A stretch of DNA of 64,000 bases from Streptomyces sp. JJ38 (GTDB lineage: Bacteria > Actinomycetota > Actinomycetes > Streptomycetales > Streptomycetaceae): assembly GCF_019303475.1 (NCBI RefSeq), contig NZ_JABLSI010000006.1, positions 63,473-127,472 of the forward strand, written 5' to 3'. Every line of letters starts with the position of its first letter. The first letter of the stretch is position 1. A program made the position numbers and the translations under genes. A model generated the notes under the pieces. The model ran no database searches. It saw only the letters and a list, made by a program, of their open reading frames with translations, and was not told the DNA's origin. Shown here one piece after another: positions 41,198 to 49,165 of the stretch.

Positions 41198-42022
41198 GTG
41201 ACCGAGCACCCGAGCCTTCAACCCTACGTCGACGCCTGGACTCATTCTGTCGAAGCCATATCCGAGCTGGTGCAGCCGCTCGTCGAGGGCGAGTGGAACC
41301 GCGCCACGTCTGTTCCGGGGTGGTCGGTGCGGGACATCGTCTCGCACGTGATCGGCCTCGAGTGCGAACTGCTGGGCGACCCGCGCCCGATCCACACGCT
41401 GCCCCGCGACCTGTACCACGTCAAGGACGAGACGAGCCGCCGCATGGAGGTGCAGGTCGACGTCCGGCGGCACCACACCGGGCCGGAGATGACCAGCGAG
41501 CTCGAGTACACGGTCATCCGGCGGTCCCGGCAGCTGCGGAACGACAAGCGCGCGCCCGACGCGGTGCTGCGGCATCCGCTGGGGCACGAGATCGCCTTCG
41601 TGGATCTGCTCCGGGAGCGTGCCTTCGACGTGTGGGCGCACGAGCAGGACCTGCGGCGTGCGCTGGGGAAGCCGGGCAACCTGGACGCGCCGGGCGCGCA
41701 GGTGGCGCGGGACGTGTTCTTCGAGGCGCTGCCGGACGTCGTCGCGCGGCGGGCCTCGGCGCCGAAGAACTCGGCGGTGGTGTTCGACGTGACGGGTCCG
41801 GTGGAGTTCATGCGGACCGTGCGGGTGGACCGGGAGGGCAGGGCGACGATCGACGGCAGCCCCTCCCTCGGCCCGGCGGTGACGTTCGCGCTGGACTGGG
41901 AGACGTACGTGCGGCTGGCGTGTGGCCGGGTGCGTCCGCAGGCGGTGGCGGAGCGGGTCAAGGTCGAGGGCGACCAGCGGCTCGCGGACGCGATCCTGGC
42001 CAATTTCGCGGTGACGGCGTGA
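41198..42022 (+). CDS. DinB/maleylpyruvate isomerase-family enzyme (probably mycothiol-dependent)
   Basis: A 274-aa protein of the DinB-like four-helix bundle with an MDMPI-type C-terminal domain. The N-terminal bundle (about 10-165) carries metal-ligand histidines: WSVRDIVSHVIGLECELLG and LRERAFDVWAHEQDLRRALG. Such actinobacterial proteins (TIGR03083 group) use mycothiol as a cofactor in isomerisation or detoxification; the substrate here is unknown. GTG 41198 lies after GAGGGG at six to seven bases. It is convergent with the MFS gene. Confidence 0.85.
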   Translation: MTEHPSLQPYVDAWTHSVEAISELVQPLVEGEWNRATSVPGWSVRDIVSHVIGLECELLGDPRPIHTLPRDLYHVKDETSRRMEVQVDVRRHHTGPEMTSELEYTVIRRSRQLRNDKRAPDAVLRHPLGHEIAFVDLLRERAFDVWAHEQDLRRALGKPGNLDAPGAQVARDVFFEALPDVVARRASAPKNSAVVFDVTGPVEFMRTVRVDREGRATIDGSPSLGPAVTFALDWETYVRLACGRVRPQAVAERVKVEGDQRLADAILANFAVTA

Positions 42023-42102
42023 GGGTTCCGGCGGCGTGAGGGTGCGGAGGGGTTGACGGCGCGGAGGACGTGACGTCGTGACGGCGTACCCGGCCGTGGG
42101 CG

Positions 42103-43425
42103 TCACGTCTGCGCGGGGACGTGCACGGCCTCCACGCGGCTGGCGACGATCCGTTCCCGCTCCCTGCGGTGCGCCCGTCCGCGCAGCCGCAGGATCTGGC
42201 TGACCCCGAGGGCCTGGAGGACGAAGACGGCGGAGAACGCGATGCGGTAGTCGTCGCCGGTGAGGTCGAGGAGCACGCCGACGGCGAGCAGCGTCGTCAT
42301 GGAGGCCGTGAAACCACCCATGTTGACGATTCCGGAGGCCGTGCCCTGACGCTCGGGCGGGTTGGCGGGCCGCGCGAAGTCGAAGCCGATCATGGACGCG
42401 GGGCCGCAGGCGCCGAGGACGAGGCACAGCGTCACCAGGACCTCCATCGGGGCCCGCCCCGGCCAGGCGATGACAACGGCCCACAGCAGCGCGGTGGCGC
42501 CGACGGTGCCCAGGGCGAGTGGCGTCCTGGCCCGGTGGTGACGGGCGATGGTCTGCCCGTAGACGAGGCCGATGACCATGTTGGACAGCACCACGGCGGT
42601 GAGCAGGATGCCCGCCGTCCCGATGTCGAGCCCCTGCGCCTCGACGAGGAAGGGCAGCCCCCACAGCAGCATGAACACCATGGCCGGGAACTGTGCGGTG
42701 AAGTGCACCCACATGCCCAGCCGGGTGCCGGGCTCGGCCCAGGCGGCGGCGATCTGCCGTCGCACGTAGCCGGGTTGGCCGTGGTGCGTGGGGTCGGGCT
42801 GCTGCCCGGGGGGCGCGTCCCGGAGCAGGGAGAGGACGAGGAGCAGCGCGAGAAGCCCGCCGATGGCGCTGCCCGCGAAGGTGGGGGTCCAGCCGAAGGC
42901 GGCCAGGACGCGGGCGAGGACGAGCGTGGTGACGAGGTTGCCGGCCATGCCGATGAGCCCGGCGAGCTGGGCGACGAGCGGGCCGCGGCGGGCGGGGAAC
43001 CAGCGGGCGCCGAGCCGCAGCACGCTGATGAACGTCATGGCGTCGCCGCAACCGAGGAGGGCGCGGCAGCCGAGGGCCAGGGGGTAGGAGTCGGCGAGGG
43101 CGAAGCCGAACTGGCCGATGGTGAACAGGACGATGCCGAGGCTGAGCACCTTGCGCGTACCCCAGCGGTCCACCAGAAGGCCGACGGGTATCTGCATGCC
43201 CGCGTAGACCATGAGCTGGAGGAGGGAGAAGGTGGACAGCGCGGAGGCGTTGACGTCGAAGCGCTCGGCGGCCTCGATGCCCGCGACGCCGAGGCTGGTG
43301 CGGTAGGTGACGGCGAGGAAGTAGACGGCGACGCCGATGCTCCACATGGCCACGGCGCGGGGGCCGCCGGTCGGGTCGCCGGGGAGCCGGGGCGGCGGGG
43401 CCTTCGCGGGGGTGCCCGCCGTCAT
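42103..43425 (-). CDS. MFS transporter (NarK/ACS-like)
   Basis: A 440-aa major facilitator with twelve helices: AVAMWSIGVAVYFLAVTYRTSLGVAG in helix 1, the loop 2-3 motif VDRWGTRKVL, RALLGCGDAMTFISVLRLGARWFPARRG, and FARPANPPERQGTASGIVNMGGF in the second half. The pattern suggests import of an organic anion or nutrient rather than drug efflux. ATG 43425 overlaps the GntR regulator stop (ATGA), so the two genes are one unit and the regulator probably senses the transported compound or its product. Confidence 0.9.
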   Translation of the reverse strand: MTAGTPAKAPPPRLPGDPTGGPRAVAMWSIGVAVYFLAVTYRTSLGVAGIEAAERFDVNASALSTFSLLQLMVYAGMQIPVGLLVDRWGTRKVLSLGIVLFTIGQFGFALADSYPLALGCRALLGCGDAMTFISVLRLGARWFPARRGPLVAQLAGLIGMAGNLVTTLVLARVLAAFGWTPTFAGSAIGGLLALLLVLSLLRDAPPGQQPDPTHHGQPGYVRRQIAAAWAEPGTRLGMWVHFTAQFPAMVFMLLWGLPFLVEAQGLDIGTAGILLTAVVLSNMVIGLVYGQTIARHHRARTPLALGTVGATALLWAVVIAWPGRAPMEVLVTLCLVLGACGPASMIGFDFARPANPPERQGTASGIVNMGGFTASMTTLLAVGVLLDLTGDDYRIAFSAVFVLQALGVSQILRLRGRAHRRERERIVASRVEAVHVPAQT

Positions 43426-44144
43426 CGGACGTCGCCCCGGAGCAGGGCGCGCACGGAGCCGACGTGCCGGTGGACGGCGGCCACGGCGGCATCGGCGTCC
43501 CCGGCGCGCAGGGCGTCCAGGATCTCGGTGTGTTCGGCGAGGTTCTGGGCGATGCGGCCGGGGTGGGCGTGCATGACGGCGACGCCCATGCGGAGTTGGC
43601 GGTCGCGGAGCTGGTCGTAGAGGCGGGTGAGGATCTGGTTGCCGGTGCCGCGGACGATGGCGGCGTGGAAGCACCGGTCGACGACGGCGACCTGGGCGAG
43701 GTCGCCGGCCCGCGCGAGCTCCCGCTGCCGCTCCAGCAGTTCCTCCAGTTCGGCGACGAGTGCGGGGGTGGCGGGTCGCCGGGCGGCGTGCTCCTCGACG
43801 AGCAGCCGGGTCTCGACGACGTCGCCGATCTCCTGGGCGGAGACGGGCAGGACGAGGGCGCCCTTCTTCGGGTAGAGCCGCAGGAGCCCCTCGGCCTCCA
43901 GCCGCAGGAGGGCCTCGCGGACGGGGGTGCGGGAGACGCCGACGGCCTCCGCCAGCTCGCCCTCGGTGAGCAGCATGCCGCCCTCGTACCGACGGTCCAG
44001 GACGGCCTGCTTGACGTGGGCGTAAACGCGCTCTGCGGCGGGCGGCGCCTTGCCCGATGTCGGGCCGGGGGTCGGGCCCGGGGACGAGCCGGGGAAGGGA
44101 GCGGGCGCGGTGGGCGTGGCGGCGGAACCCCGGGACGTCGACAT
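43422..44144 (-). CDS. GntR/FadR-family regulator
   Basis: A 240-aa regulator. After a Pro-rich N-terminal tail, residues about 35-105 form the winged helix: VYAHVKQAVLDRRYEGGMLLTEGELAEAVGVSRTPVREALLRLEAEGLLRLYPKKGALV. The C-terminal all-helical FCD domain follows, with metal-binding candidates in VDRCFHAAIV and AEHTEILDALRAGDADAA and a last VHRHVGS. ATG 44144 is chosen; GTG 44150 is in frame two codons earlier. TTGTATCTATGG just upstream (about 44150-44163) is an AT-rich candidate operator. It is co-translated with the MFS gene. Confidence 0.9.
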   Translation of the reverse strand: MSTSRGSAATPTAPAPFPGSSPGPTPGPTSGKAPPAAERVYAHVKQAVLDRRYEGGMLLTEGELAEAVGVSRTPVREALLRLEAEGLLRLYPKKGALVLPVSAQEIGDVVETRLLVEEHAARRPATPALVAELEELLERQRELARAGDLAQVAVVDRCFHAAIVRGTGNQILTRLYDQLRDRQLRMGVAVMHAHPGRIAQNLAEHTEILDALRAGDADAAVAAVHRHVGSVRALLRGDVR

Positions 44145-44238
44145 GCGCACACCATAGATACAACAGCACCCCGCGCGGGCCCGCTTCCGCGATGTGGACC
44201 CGACCTGAACACCCGGGCCCGACCGGGAACGCGCGAAA

Positions 44239-44264
44239 GCGGCCCGCCATGAACGACGGGCCGC
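44239..44264 (-). terminator. Stem-loop after the PASTA kinase gene
   Basis: GCGGCCCG (44239-44246) pairs with CGGGCCGC (44257-44264) around a ten-base loop, 20 bases past the kinase stop at 44286. Confidence 0.6.
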
Positions 44265-44285
44265 CTTCGGGGAAGAGCGGGAGGC

Positions 44286-45986
44286 TCAGCCCTCCTTGCC
44301 GGTGGAGACGGTCAGCTCGACCTTGTCCTCCTCCGGGTCGAAGGGCCGGTAAGCCTCGGGCTTCTGCTCCAGGACGGTGTTCTTGCCGTAGATGGCCTCG
44401 TCCTCGTAGGTGATGTCGGTGTCGAGCGTCCAGCCCGCCAGGCGGATGCAGTCCTTCACGGAGTCGATGTGCTTGAAGGTGAGGTCCGGCATGGAGACCG
44501 GGGCGTTCTCGCTCTCCTCGTCGTCGAGCGAGTAGTCCCGGGCCTCGGTGCACTTCTCGGCGTCGATCGTCCGGGACTTGTCCTCGTCCTTGAACTTCGG
44601 CTTGTCGTCGGCGGGCTCGTGCTCGGGCTCCGAGGTGGGGTCCGTCGGGGTGTTCCCGCTGGGCTCCGGCAGGGCGGACGGGGACGTCTTCGCCTCGGGC
44701 TCCTCGTCGTCACCGCCGGACAGCTGGCCGACGAGGACGAGCGCGACGATGATCACGACGGCGGTGACAGCCGCCACGGCGACGATGAGCAGGCTGCGGT
44801 TGCCGCCGCCCCCCGTGCCGCCGCCGGAGGCCGGGACGGGGGTGGCCGGTCCCCCCGGGCCGACGGGACCGCCCGGCTGCATGGAGTAGGCGGGCGTCGG
44901 GTAGCCCTGCGGCTGACCGGGCGGCGGGGTCGAGGGGCCGAAGCCCTGCGGCGGGTAGGCGTAGCCGCCCTGGCCCATCGGCTGGGTGGGCGGCGGCGGG
45001 GTGCCGGTGGAGCTGACCGGCGGGAAGACGGACTGGGCGACGCCGGCGCCGCTGTTCTGGCCGGGGCCGCCGGCGACGATGACCGGCGCCACGCCCGTCG
45101 TCGCCCCGGAGCCGCTGATGCGCAGGGTCTCGGTGCGCATGGCCTGGGCGCTCGGGAACCGCTCGTTGGGGTTCTTCCGCAGCGCGCGGGCGACGAGCGC
45201 GTCGACCGCCGGGGGCAGCGCCTGGTTGATGGAGGACGGCGGGGCCGGCTCCTCCTGGACGTGCGCGTAGGCGATGGCCAGGGGGGAGTCGGCGTCGAAG
45301 GGCAGCCGGCCGGTCAGCAGCTCGAAGAGCATGATACCGGTGGTGTAGAGGTCCGAGCGGGCGTCCACGCCGCGGCCGAGCGCCTGCTCCGGGGAGAGGT
45401 ACTGGGGCGTGCCGACGACCATGCCCGTCTGGGTCATCGATGTCACGCCGGACTGCATGGCGCGGGCGATGCCGAAGTCCATGACCTTGACCACGCCACG
45501 CTTGGTGAGCATGACGTTGCCGGGCTTGATGTCACGGTGGACGAGGCCCACCTCATGGCTGACGTCCAGAGCGGCCAGCACGTCGGCGGTGACCTGGAGC
45601 GCCTTCTCGGGAGGCATCGCGCCGTACTGGCGGATGTCCTCGTCGAGTTCGTTGCGCAGCGGCTTGCCGTCGACGTACTCCATGACGATGAACGGCACCG
45701 GCGCGCCGTCGATCGTGTCCTCGCCCGAGTCGAAGACGGAGACGATGTTGGTGTGCGTGAGCTTCGCGACAGCCTGCGCCTCGCGGCGGAAGCGCTCGCG
45801 GAACGCGGCCTCGCGGCCCAGTTCCGAGTGCAGCGTCTTGACCGCGACCTGACGGTCGAGCACGCCGTCGTAGGCGAGGTAGACGGAGGCCATGCCACCC
45901 GCGCCGAGGAGTTCCCGCACCTGGTAGCGGTTACCGACGGTGCGGCCTTCGAAGTTCGTCGGCTGCCCGCCACCGGCATCGGTCAT
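44286..45986 (-). CDS. Ser/Thr protein kinase with one PASTA domain
   Basis: A 566-aa PknB-like receptor kinase. Kinase domain about 20-285: glycine loop LLGAGGMASVYLAYD, ATP lysine K50, catalytic loop HRDIKPGN from H150 with D152, DFGIAR, and an activation loop with TSMTQTGMVVGTPQYLSPEQ. A Pro/Gly/Gln-rich linker (about 300-395), one membrane helix (about 400-422, LLIVAVAAVTAVVIIVALVLVG), an acidic Pro/Thr stretch, and a single C-terminal PASTA domain (about 500-560). PASTA domains bind cell-wall muropeptides. PknB usually has several, so one is short. ATG 45986. Divergent from a second kinase. Confidence 0.95.
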   Translation of the reverse strand: MTDAGGGQPTNFEGRTVGNRYQVRELLGAGGMASVYLAYDGVLDRQVAVKTLHSELGREAAFRERFRREAQAVAKLTHTNIVSVFDSGEDTIDGAPVPFIVMEYVDGKPLRNELDEDIRQYGAMPPEKALQVTADVLAALDVSHEVGLVHRDIKPGNVMLTKRGVVKVMDFGIARAMQSGVTSMTQTGMVVGTPQYLSPEQALGRGVDARSDLYTTGIMLFELLTGRLPFDADSPLAIAYAHVQEEPAPPSSINQALPPAVDALVARALRKNPNERFPSAQAMRTETLRISGSGATTGVAPVIVAGGPGQNSGAGVAQSVFPPVSSTGTPPPPTQPMGQGGYAYPPQGFGPSTPPPGQPQGYPTPAYSMQPGGPVGPGGPATPVPASGGGTGGGGNRSLLIVAVAAVTAVVIIVALVLVGQLSGGDDEEPEAKTSPSALPEPSGNTPTDPTSEPEHEPADDKPKFKDEDKSRTIDAEKCTEARDYSLDDEESENAPVSMPDLTFKHIDSVKDCIRLAGWTLDTDITYEDEAIYGKNTVLEQKPEAYRPFDPEEDKVELTVSTGKEG

Positions 45987-46291
45987 CTGGCTGCTCCCCC
46001 TCGGCGCCGCAGCCCGCGGCCGGGCCAGTCTCGCGCATGTACGGTTGCTACTGCGGGGATTCTTCCCCCCGGATACCAGCCAAGTCTGCCTCAGGGGTGC
46101 GGCGAGTCAAGCCGCGTGCCCGTTCCGTGATCCGATGCACGGATGGTCGGGCGCCGGGCCGACGGCGGGGCGGACCCCGGCCACCGGGCGGACGCGACTT
46201 GCCAGCGCCATCCCGAAGCGGATTGGATGGCCCTTCCTTCTCCCCCACACGCGCGCCCGCACCCGGCGGGTTCCAGACACGGCGAGGACTG
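45987..46291. other. Divergent promoter region between two kinase genes
   Basis: About 305 bases with no gene. It must drive both kinases in opposite directions. A ribosome site GGGGAGCAG precedes the PASTA kinase and GAGG precedes the second one. No convincing dyad or conserved box was seen. Confidence 0.5.
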
Positions 46292-48061
46292 ATGGGACAG
46301 ACGAACTCCCCGGGAGACTCCCAGGGCCCCGACGAGGCCGACGACGGCGCGTCGGGCGCCCCTTCCGGATCGTCGGATCCCACCGGTCCGCCCGGTGGGT
46401 CGCAGTCCGCCAAGGGCTCCGAGGCGTGGGGCAACGGCGGGCTGGTCGGTGACGGCCGGTACCGGCTGCTGCACCGGCTCGGCCGCGGCGGCATGGCCGA
46501 GGTCTTCGCCGCCGAGGACGTGCGGCTGGGCCGCACGGTCGCCGTCAAGCTGCTGCGTACCGACCTCGCCGAGGACCCGGTCTCCAAGGCCCGCTTCACG
46601 CGCGAGGCCCAGTCCGTGGCCGGTCTCAACCACCACGCCGTCGTCGCCGTCTACGACTCGGGCGAGGACACGGTGGACGGCAACACCGTGCCGTACATCG
46701 TCATGGAGCTGGTCGAGGGCCGCACGATCCGCGATCTGCTCTTCGCCGCCGACGCGCCCCCGCCGGACCAGGCCCTGATCATCGTCTCCGGAGTCCTGGA
46801 GGCGCTGGCCTACAGCCACCAGCACGGCATCGTCCACCGGGACATCAAGCCGGCCAACGTGATCATCACCGACACCGGTGCGGTGAAGGTGATGGACTTC
46901 GGCATCGCGCGGGCCCTGCACGGTGCCTCCCAGACCATGACGCAGACCGGCATGGTCATGGGCACGCCCCAGTACCTCTCCCCCGAGCAGGCGCTCGGGC
47001 AGACGGTGGACACGCGCTCGGACCTCTACGCCACCGGCTGTCTGCTCTACGAGCTGCTGACCCGGCAGCCGCCGTTCACCGGTGAGACCCCGCTGTCGGT
47101 GGTCTACCAGCACGTCCAGGACGAGCCGGTGCGGCCGTCCGAGGCGGCGGACGGCGTGCCCCCGGAGCTCGACGGGCTGGTGCTGCGCTCGCTCGCCAAG
47201 GACCCGGACGACCGGTTCCAGTCGGCCGAGGAGATGCGCGGCCTCATCCAGTACGCCCTGCGCCAGCTACAGGAGCAGGGCGGCCACACCGGCGGGCTGT
47301 GGAACACCGGCCCCGTGACGTCCACCGGCGCCACCCCCGCCATGGGTTCCCCGGCCCCCATGGGCCGCGGCCCGGCCGGTCGCGCCTCCGACACCATCGG
47401 TCAGCCCGCGCCGCCGATGCTGCTCGGCCACCCGAACCCGGAGTGGGAGTCCCACCGGACGGAGTCTGGGGGAGGCTATGACGGCGGCGGCTACGAGGAG
47501 CGGCGCGGCGGCGGGCTGAAGTACGCGCTGATCTCGTTCTTCGCGGTGCTGGCGGTCGCGGCGGGCGTGCTCTTCGCCTTGCAGAACGCGAACCAGGACG
47601 AGGGCAAGACGCCCGGCCCGACCGAGTCGACCCAGTCGCCGACGGACGAGGAGACCACACCGGACGAGAAGCCGGACGAGACGCCGACGGACGACCCGAC
47701 GCAGGACGACACCGGCACCGGAGGCGTCGAGCCCCCGCACGACGACACCTTCTCCCCGCCGCCCACCGACGAGGACCCGACGGACGACCCCAGCACCCCG
47801 ACCGAGGACCCGGACGACCCGACGGGCGGCACGACGGGTGACACCGAGGGCGGCACGGACGGCACGACGGACGGCACCACCGACGGCACGACGGACGGGA
47901 CGACCGACGGCACGACGGACGGGACGACCGACGGCACCACCGACGGAGCCGAAGGCGGCACCACCGAGGGTGGGCCGGGGGACCCGGGCACGACCGAGGG
48001 CGGCACGGGAGACTCGGGCGGCGGCACCGGCACGGGTGGCCCCGACGACCTCGCGCCCTGA
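46292..48061 (+). CDS. Ser/Thr protein kinase with repetitive extracellular tail
   Basis: A 589-aa membrane kinase. A Gly/Ser/Asp-rich N-terminal tail (1-50) precedes the kinase domain (about 55-325): glycine loop RLGRGGMAEVFAAED, K86, HRDIKPAN from H182 with D184, DFGIAR, and TMTQTGMVMGTPQYLSPEQALG. A linker contains one copy of the dispersed palindromic repeat (47447-47475). One membrane helix (about 411-430, LISFFAVLAVAAGVLFAL) leads to an acidic Thr/Pro/Asp tail with seven or so TDGT units and no folded sensor domain. The ATG at 46292 lies four bases after GAGG. It is close in sequence to the divergent PASTA kinase, so the pair looks like an old duplication. Confidence 0.93.
   Translation: MGQTNSPGDSQGPDEADDGASGAPSGSSDPTGPPGGSQSAKGSEAWGNGGLVGDGRYRLLHRLGRGGMAEVFAAEDVRLGRTVAVKLLRTDLAEDPVSKARFTREAQSVAGLNHHAVVAVYDSGEDTVDGNTVPYIVMELVEGRTIRDLLFAADAPPPDQALIIVSGVLEALAYSHQHGIVHRDIKPANVIITDTGAVKVMDFGIARALHGASQTMTQTGMVMGTPQYLSPEQALGQTVDTRSDLYATGCLLYELLTRQPPFTGETPLSVVYQHVQDEPVRPSEAADGVPPELDGLVLRSLAKDPDDRFQSAEEMRGLIQYALRQLQEQGGHTGGLWNTGPVTSTGATPAMGSPAPMGRGPAGRASDTIGQPAPPMLLGHPNPEWESHRTESGGGYDGGGYEERRGGGLKYALISFFAVLAVAAGVLFALQNANQDEGKTPGPTESTQSPTDEETTPDEKPDETPTDDPTQDDTGTGGVEPPHDDTFSPPPTDEDPTDDPSTPTEDPDDPTGGTTGDTEGGTDGTTDGTTDGTTDGTTDGTTDGTTDGTTDGAEGGTTEGGPGDPGTTEGGTGDSGGGTGTGGPDDLAP
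47447..47475 (+). repeat. Palindromic repeat in coding DNA, copy 1
   Basis: GAGTCCCACCGGACGGAGTCTGGGGGAGG within the kinase linker. The core is a hairpin CC.CCGGAC-GGA-GTCTGGGG. It matches copies in the first E2 gene (52066-52100) and the second E2 gene (59854-59888, 60067-60095, 60101-60133). Confidence 0.75.
47853..47946 (+). repeat. 12-bp coding tandem repeats (TDGT units)
   Basis: About seven to eight imperfect 12-base units of the type ACGGACGGCACG encode (TDGT)n in the extracellular tail of the kinase. Codon choice alternates ACC/ACG and GGC/GGG between units. Such a tract can change length by slippage without loss of frame. Confidence 0.9.
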
Positions 48062-48101
48062 CCCGCCCGGCCCGGCGAGGAGCCCGAGGAGCCCGCGGGG
48101 C

Positions 48102-48820
48102 TCAGCGGCGGTCGGTGCGGGCGTGGTGGCGGGCGACGTAGGCGGCGGCCTGGGAGCGACGGGCCATGCCGAGCTTGCCCAGGAGCGCGGAGACGTAGTT
48201 CTTGACCGTCTTCTCGGCCAGGTGCAGCCGGTCGCCGATGGCCCGGTTGGTGAGGCCCTCCCCGATGAGGTCGAGGATGCGCCGCTCCTGGTCGGTGAGG
48301 CCCGCGAGCAGCGGGTCGGCGCCCGGCGCCCGGCCGGCGGCGGCCGGGGTGCCCGGAGGGGCGCCCGTGGCCGGCACGGCCGCGGGGGCGCCGCGGAGCC
48401 GGGCCAGCACGCGTGCGGTGGCGACGGGGTCGAGCAGGGAGCGGCCGGCGGCGACGTCCCGGACGGCGGCGACGAGGTCGGTGCCCCGGATGGCCTTGAG
48501 CACGTAGCCGGAGGCGCCGGCCATGATCGCGTCGAAGAGGGCCTCGTCGTCCGCGTAGGACGTCAGCATGAGGCAGGCGACGCCCTCGTCCCGTGAGCGG
48601 ACCTCCCGGCAGACCTCGACGCCGCTGCCGTCGGGGAGCCGGACGTCCAGGACGGCGACGTCGGGGCGGGTGGCCGGGACGCGGGCCAGGGCCTCGGCGG
48701 CGGTGGCCGCCTCGCCGACGACGTCGAGGTCGGGTTCGGCCTCCAGGAGCTCGCGCACCCCCGCCGGACGACCTCGTGATCGTCAAGGAGGAACACCCGG
48801 ATTCGTCCACTTTCGGGCAC
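48102..48820 (-). pseudogene. LuxR-type response regulator interrupted by a one-base frameshift
   Basis: From GTG 48820 the minus strand reads [20 protein letters not shown], the standard receiver start. It then leaves frame at a run of five Cs (48758-48762 on the plus strand). One additional base there would give [20 protein letters not shown] and continue without a break through the phospho-Asp region [30 protein letters not shown] and a LuxR helix-turn-helix ([45 protein letters not shown]) to the stop at 48102. The remaining open frame from 48758 lacks the first beta strand and the acidic DD pair. This is either a true mutation or a sequencing error in a homopolymer. It sits between the kinase and the first bkd operon. 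No partner histidine kinase is adjacent. Confidence 0.85.
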
Positions 48821-49165
48821 GATGCCAGTCTCACATATTGACCTCCGTTTGCTCTTCCCGAAGGCGCACCCTCCGGGTTAACGTGCGTTAGTCCTTCGAG
48901 GCTGCAAGGCTGTGACCAGTGACGCTCCCGGCCACCGTGGAGACCCCGGCGATTTACTTGGAAATCCAAGGAAAATCGCAGGTCAGGGGTGTTTCGCGGC
49001 CCTGCCGTGTTACTGGGTAACGTGCCCTGTGCGGGCCGTCGAACGGGACACCTGTCACCGCTCGGTCCAACCGCGCCGCACCCACCCCGTGCGCCGTAGC
49101 GACACCGGGCGAGCCGCACTGGCTCTTCCGGAGACCCCGGGGGCCGGACAGACGGAGGAGCACTC
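48821..49165. promoter_or_regulatory. Promoter region of the first bkd operon with two perfect dyads
   Basis: In this 345-base gap, CTTGGA-AA-TCCAAG at 48957-48970 and GTTAC-TGG-GTAAC at 49009-49021 are both perfect dyads in an AT-richer part of the sequence, 145-210 bases upstream of GTG 49166. They are likely regulator sites for the operon. No gene is seen in the gap. Confidence 0.65.

Noticed and set aside
47853..47946. CRISPR-like array
   Set aside because: The 12-bp units are contiguous coding repeats without spacers.
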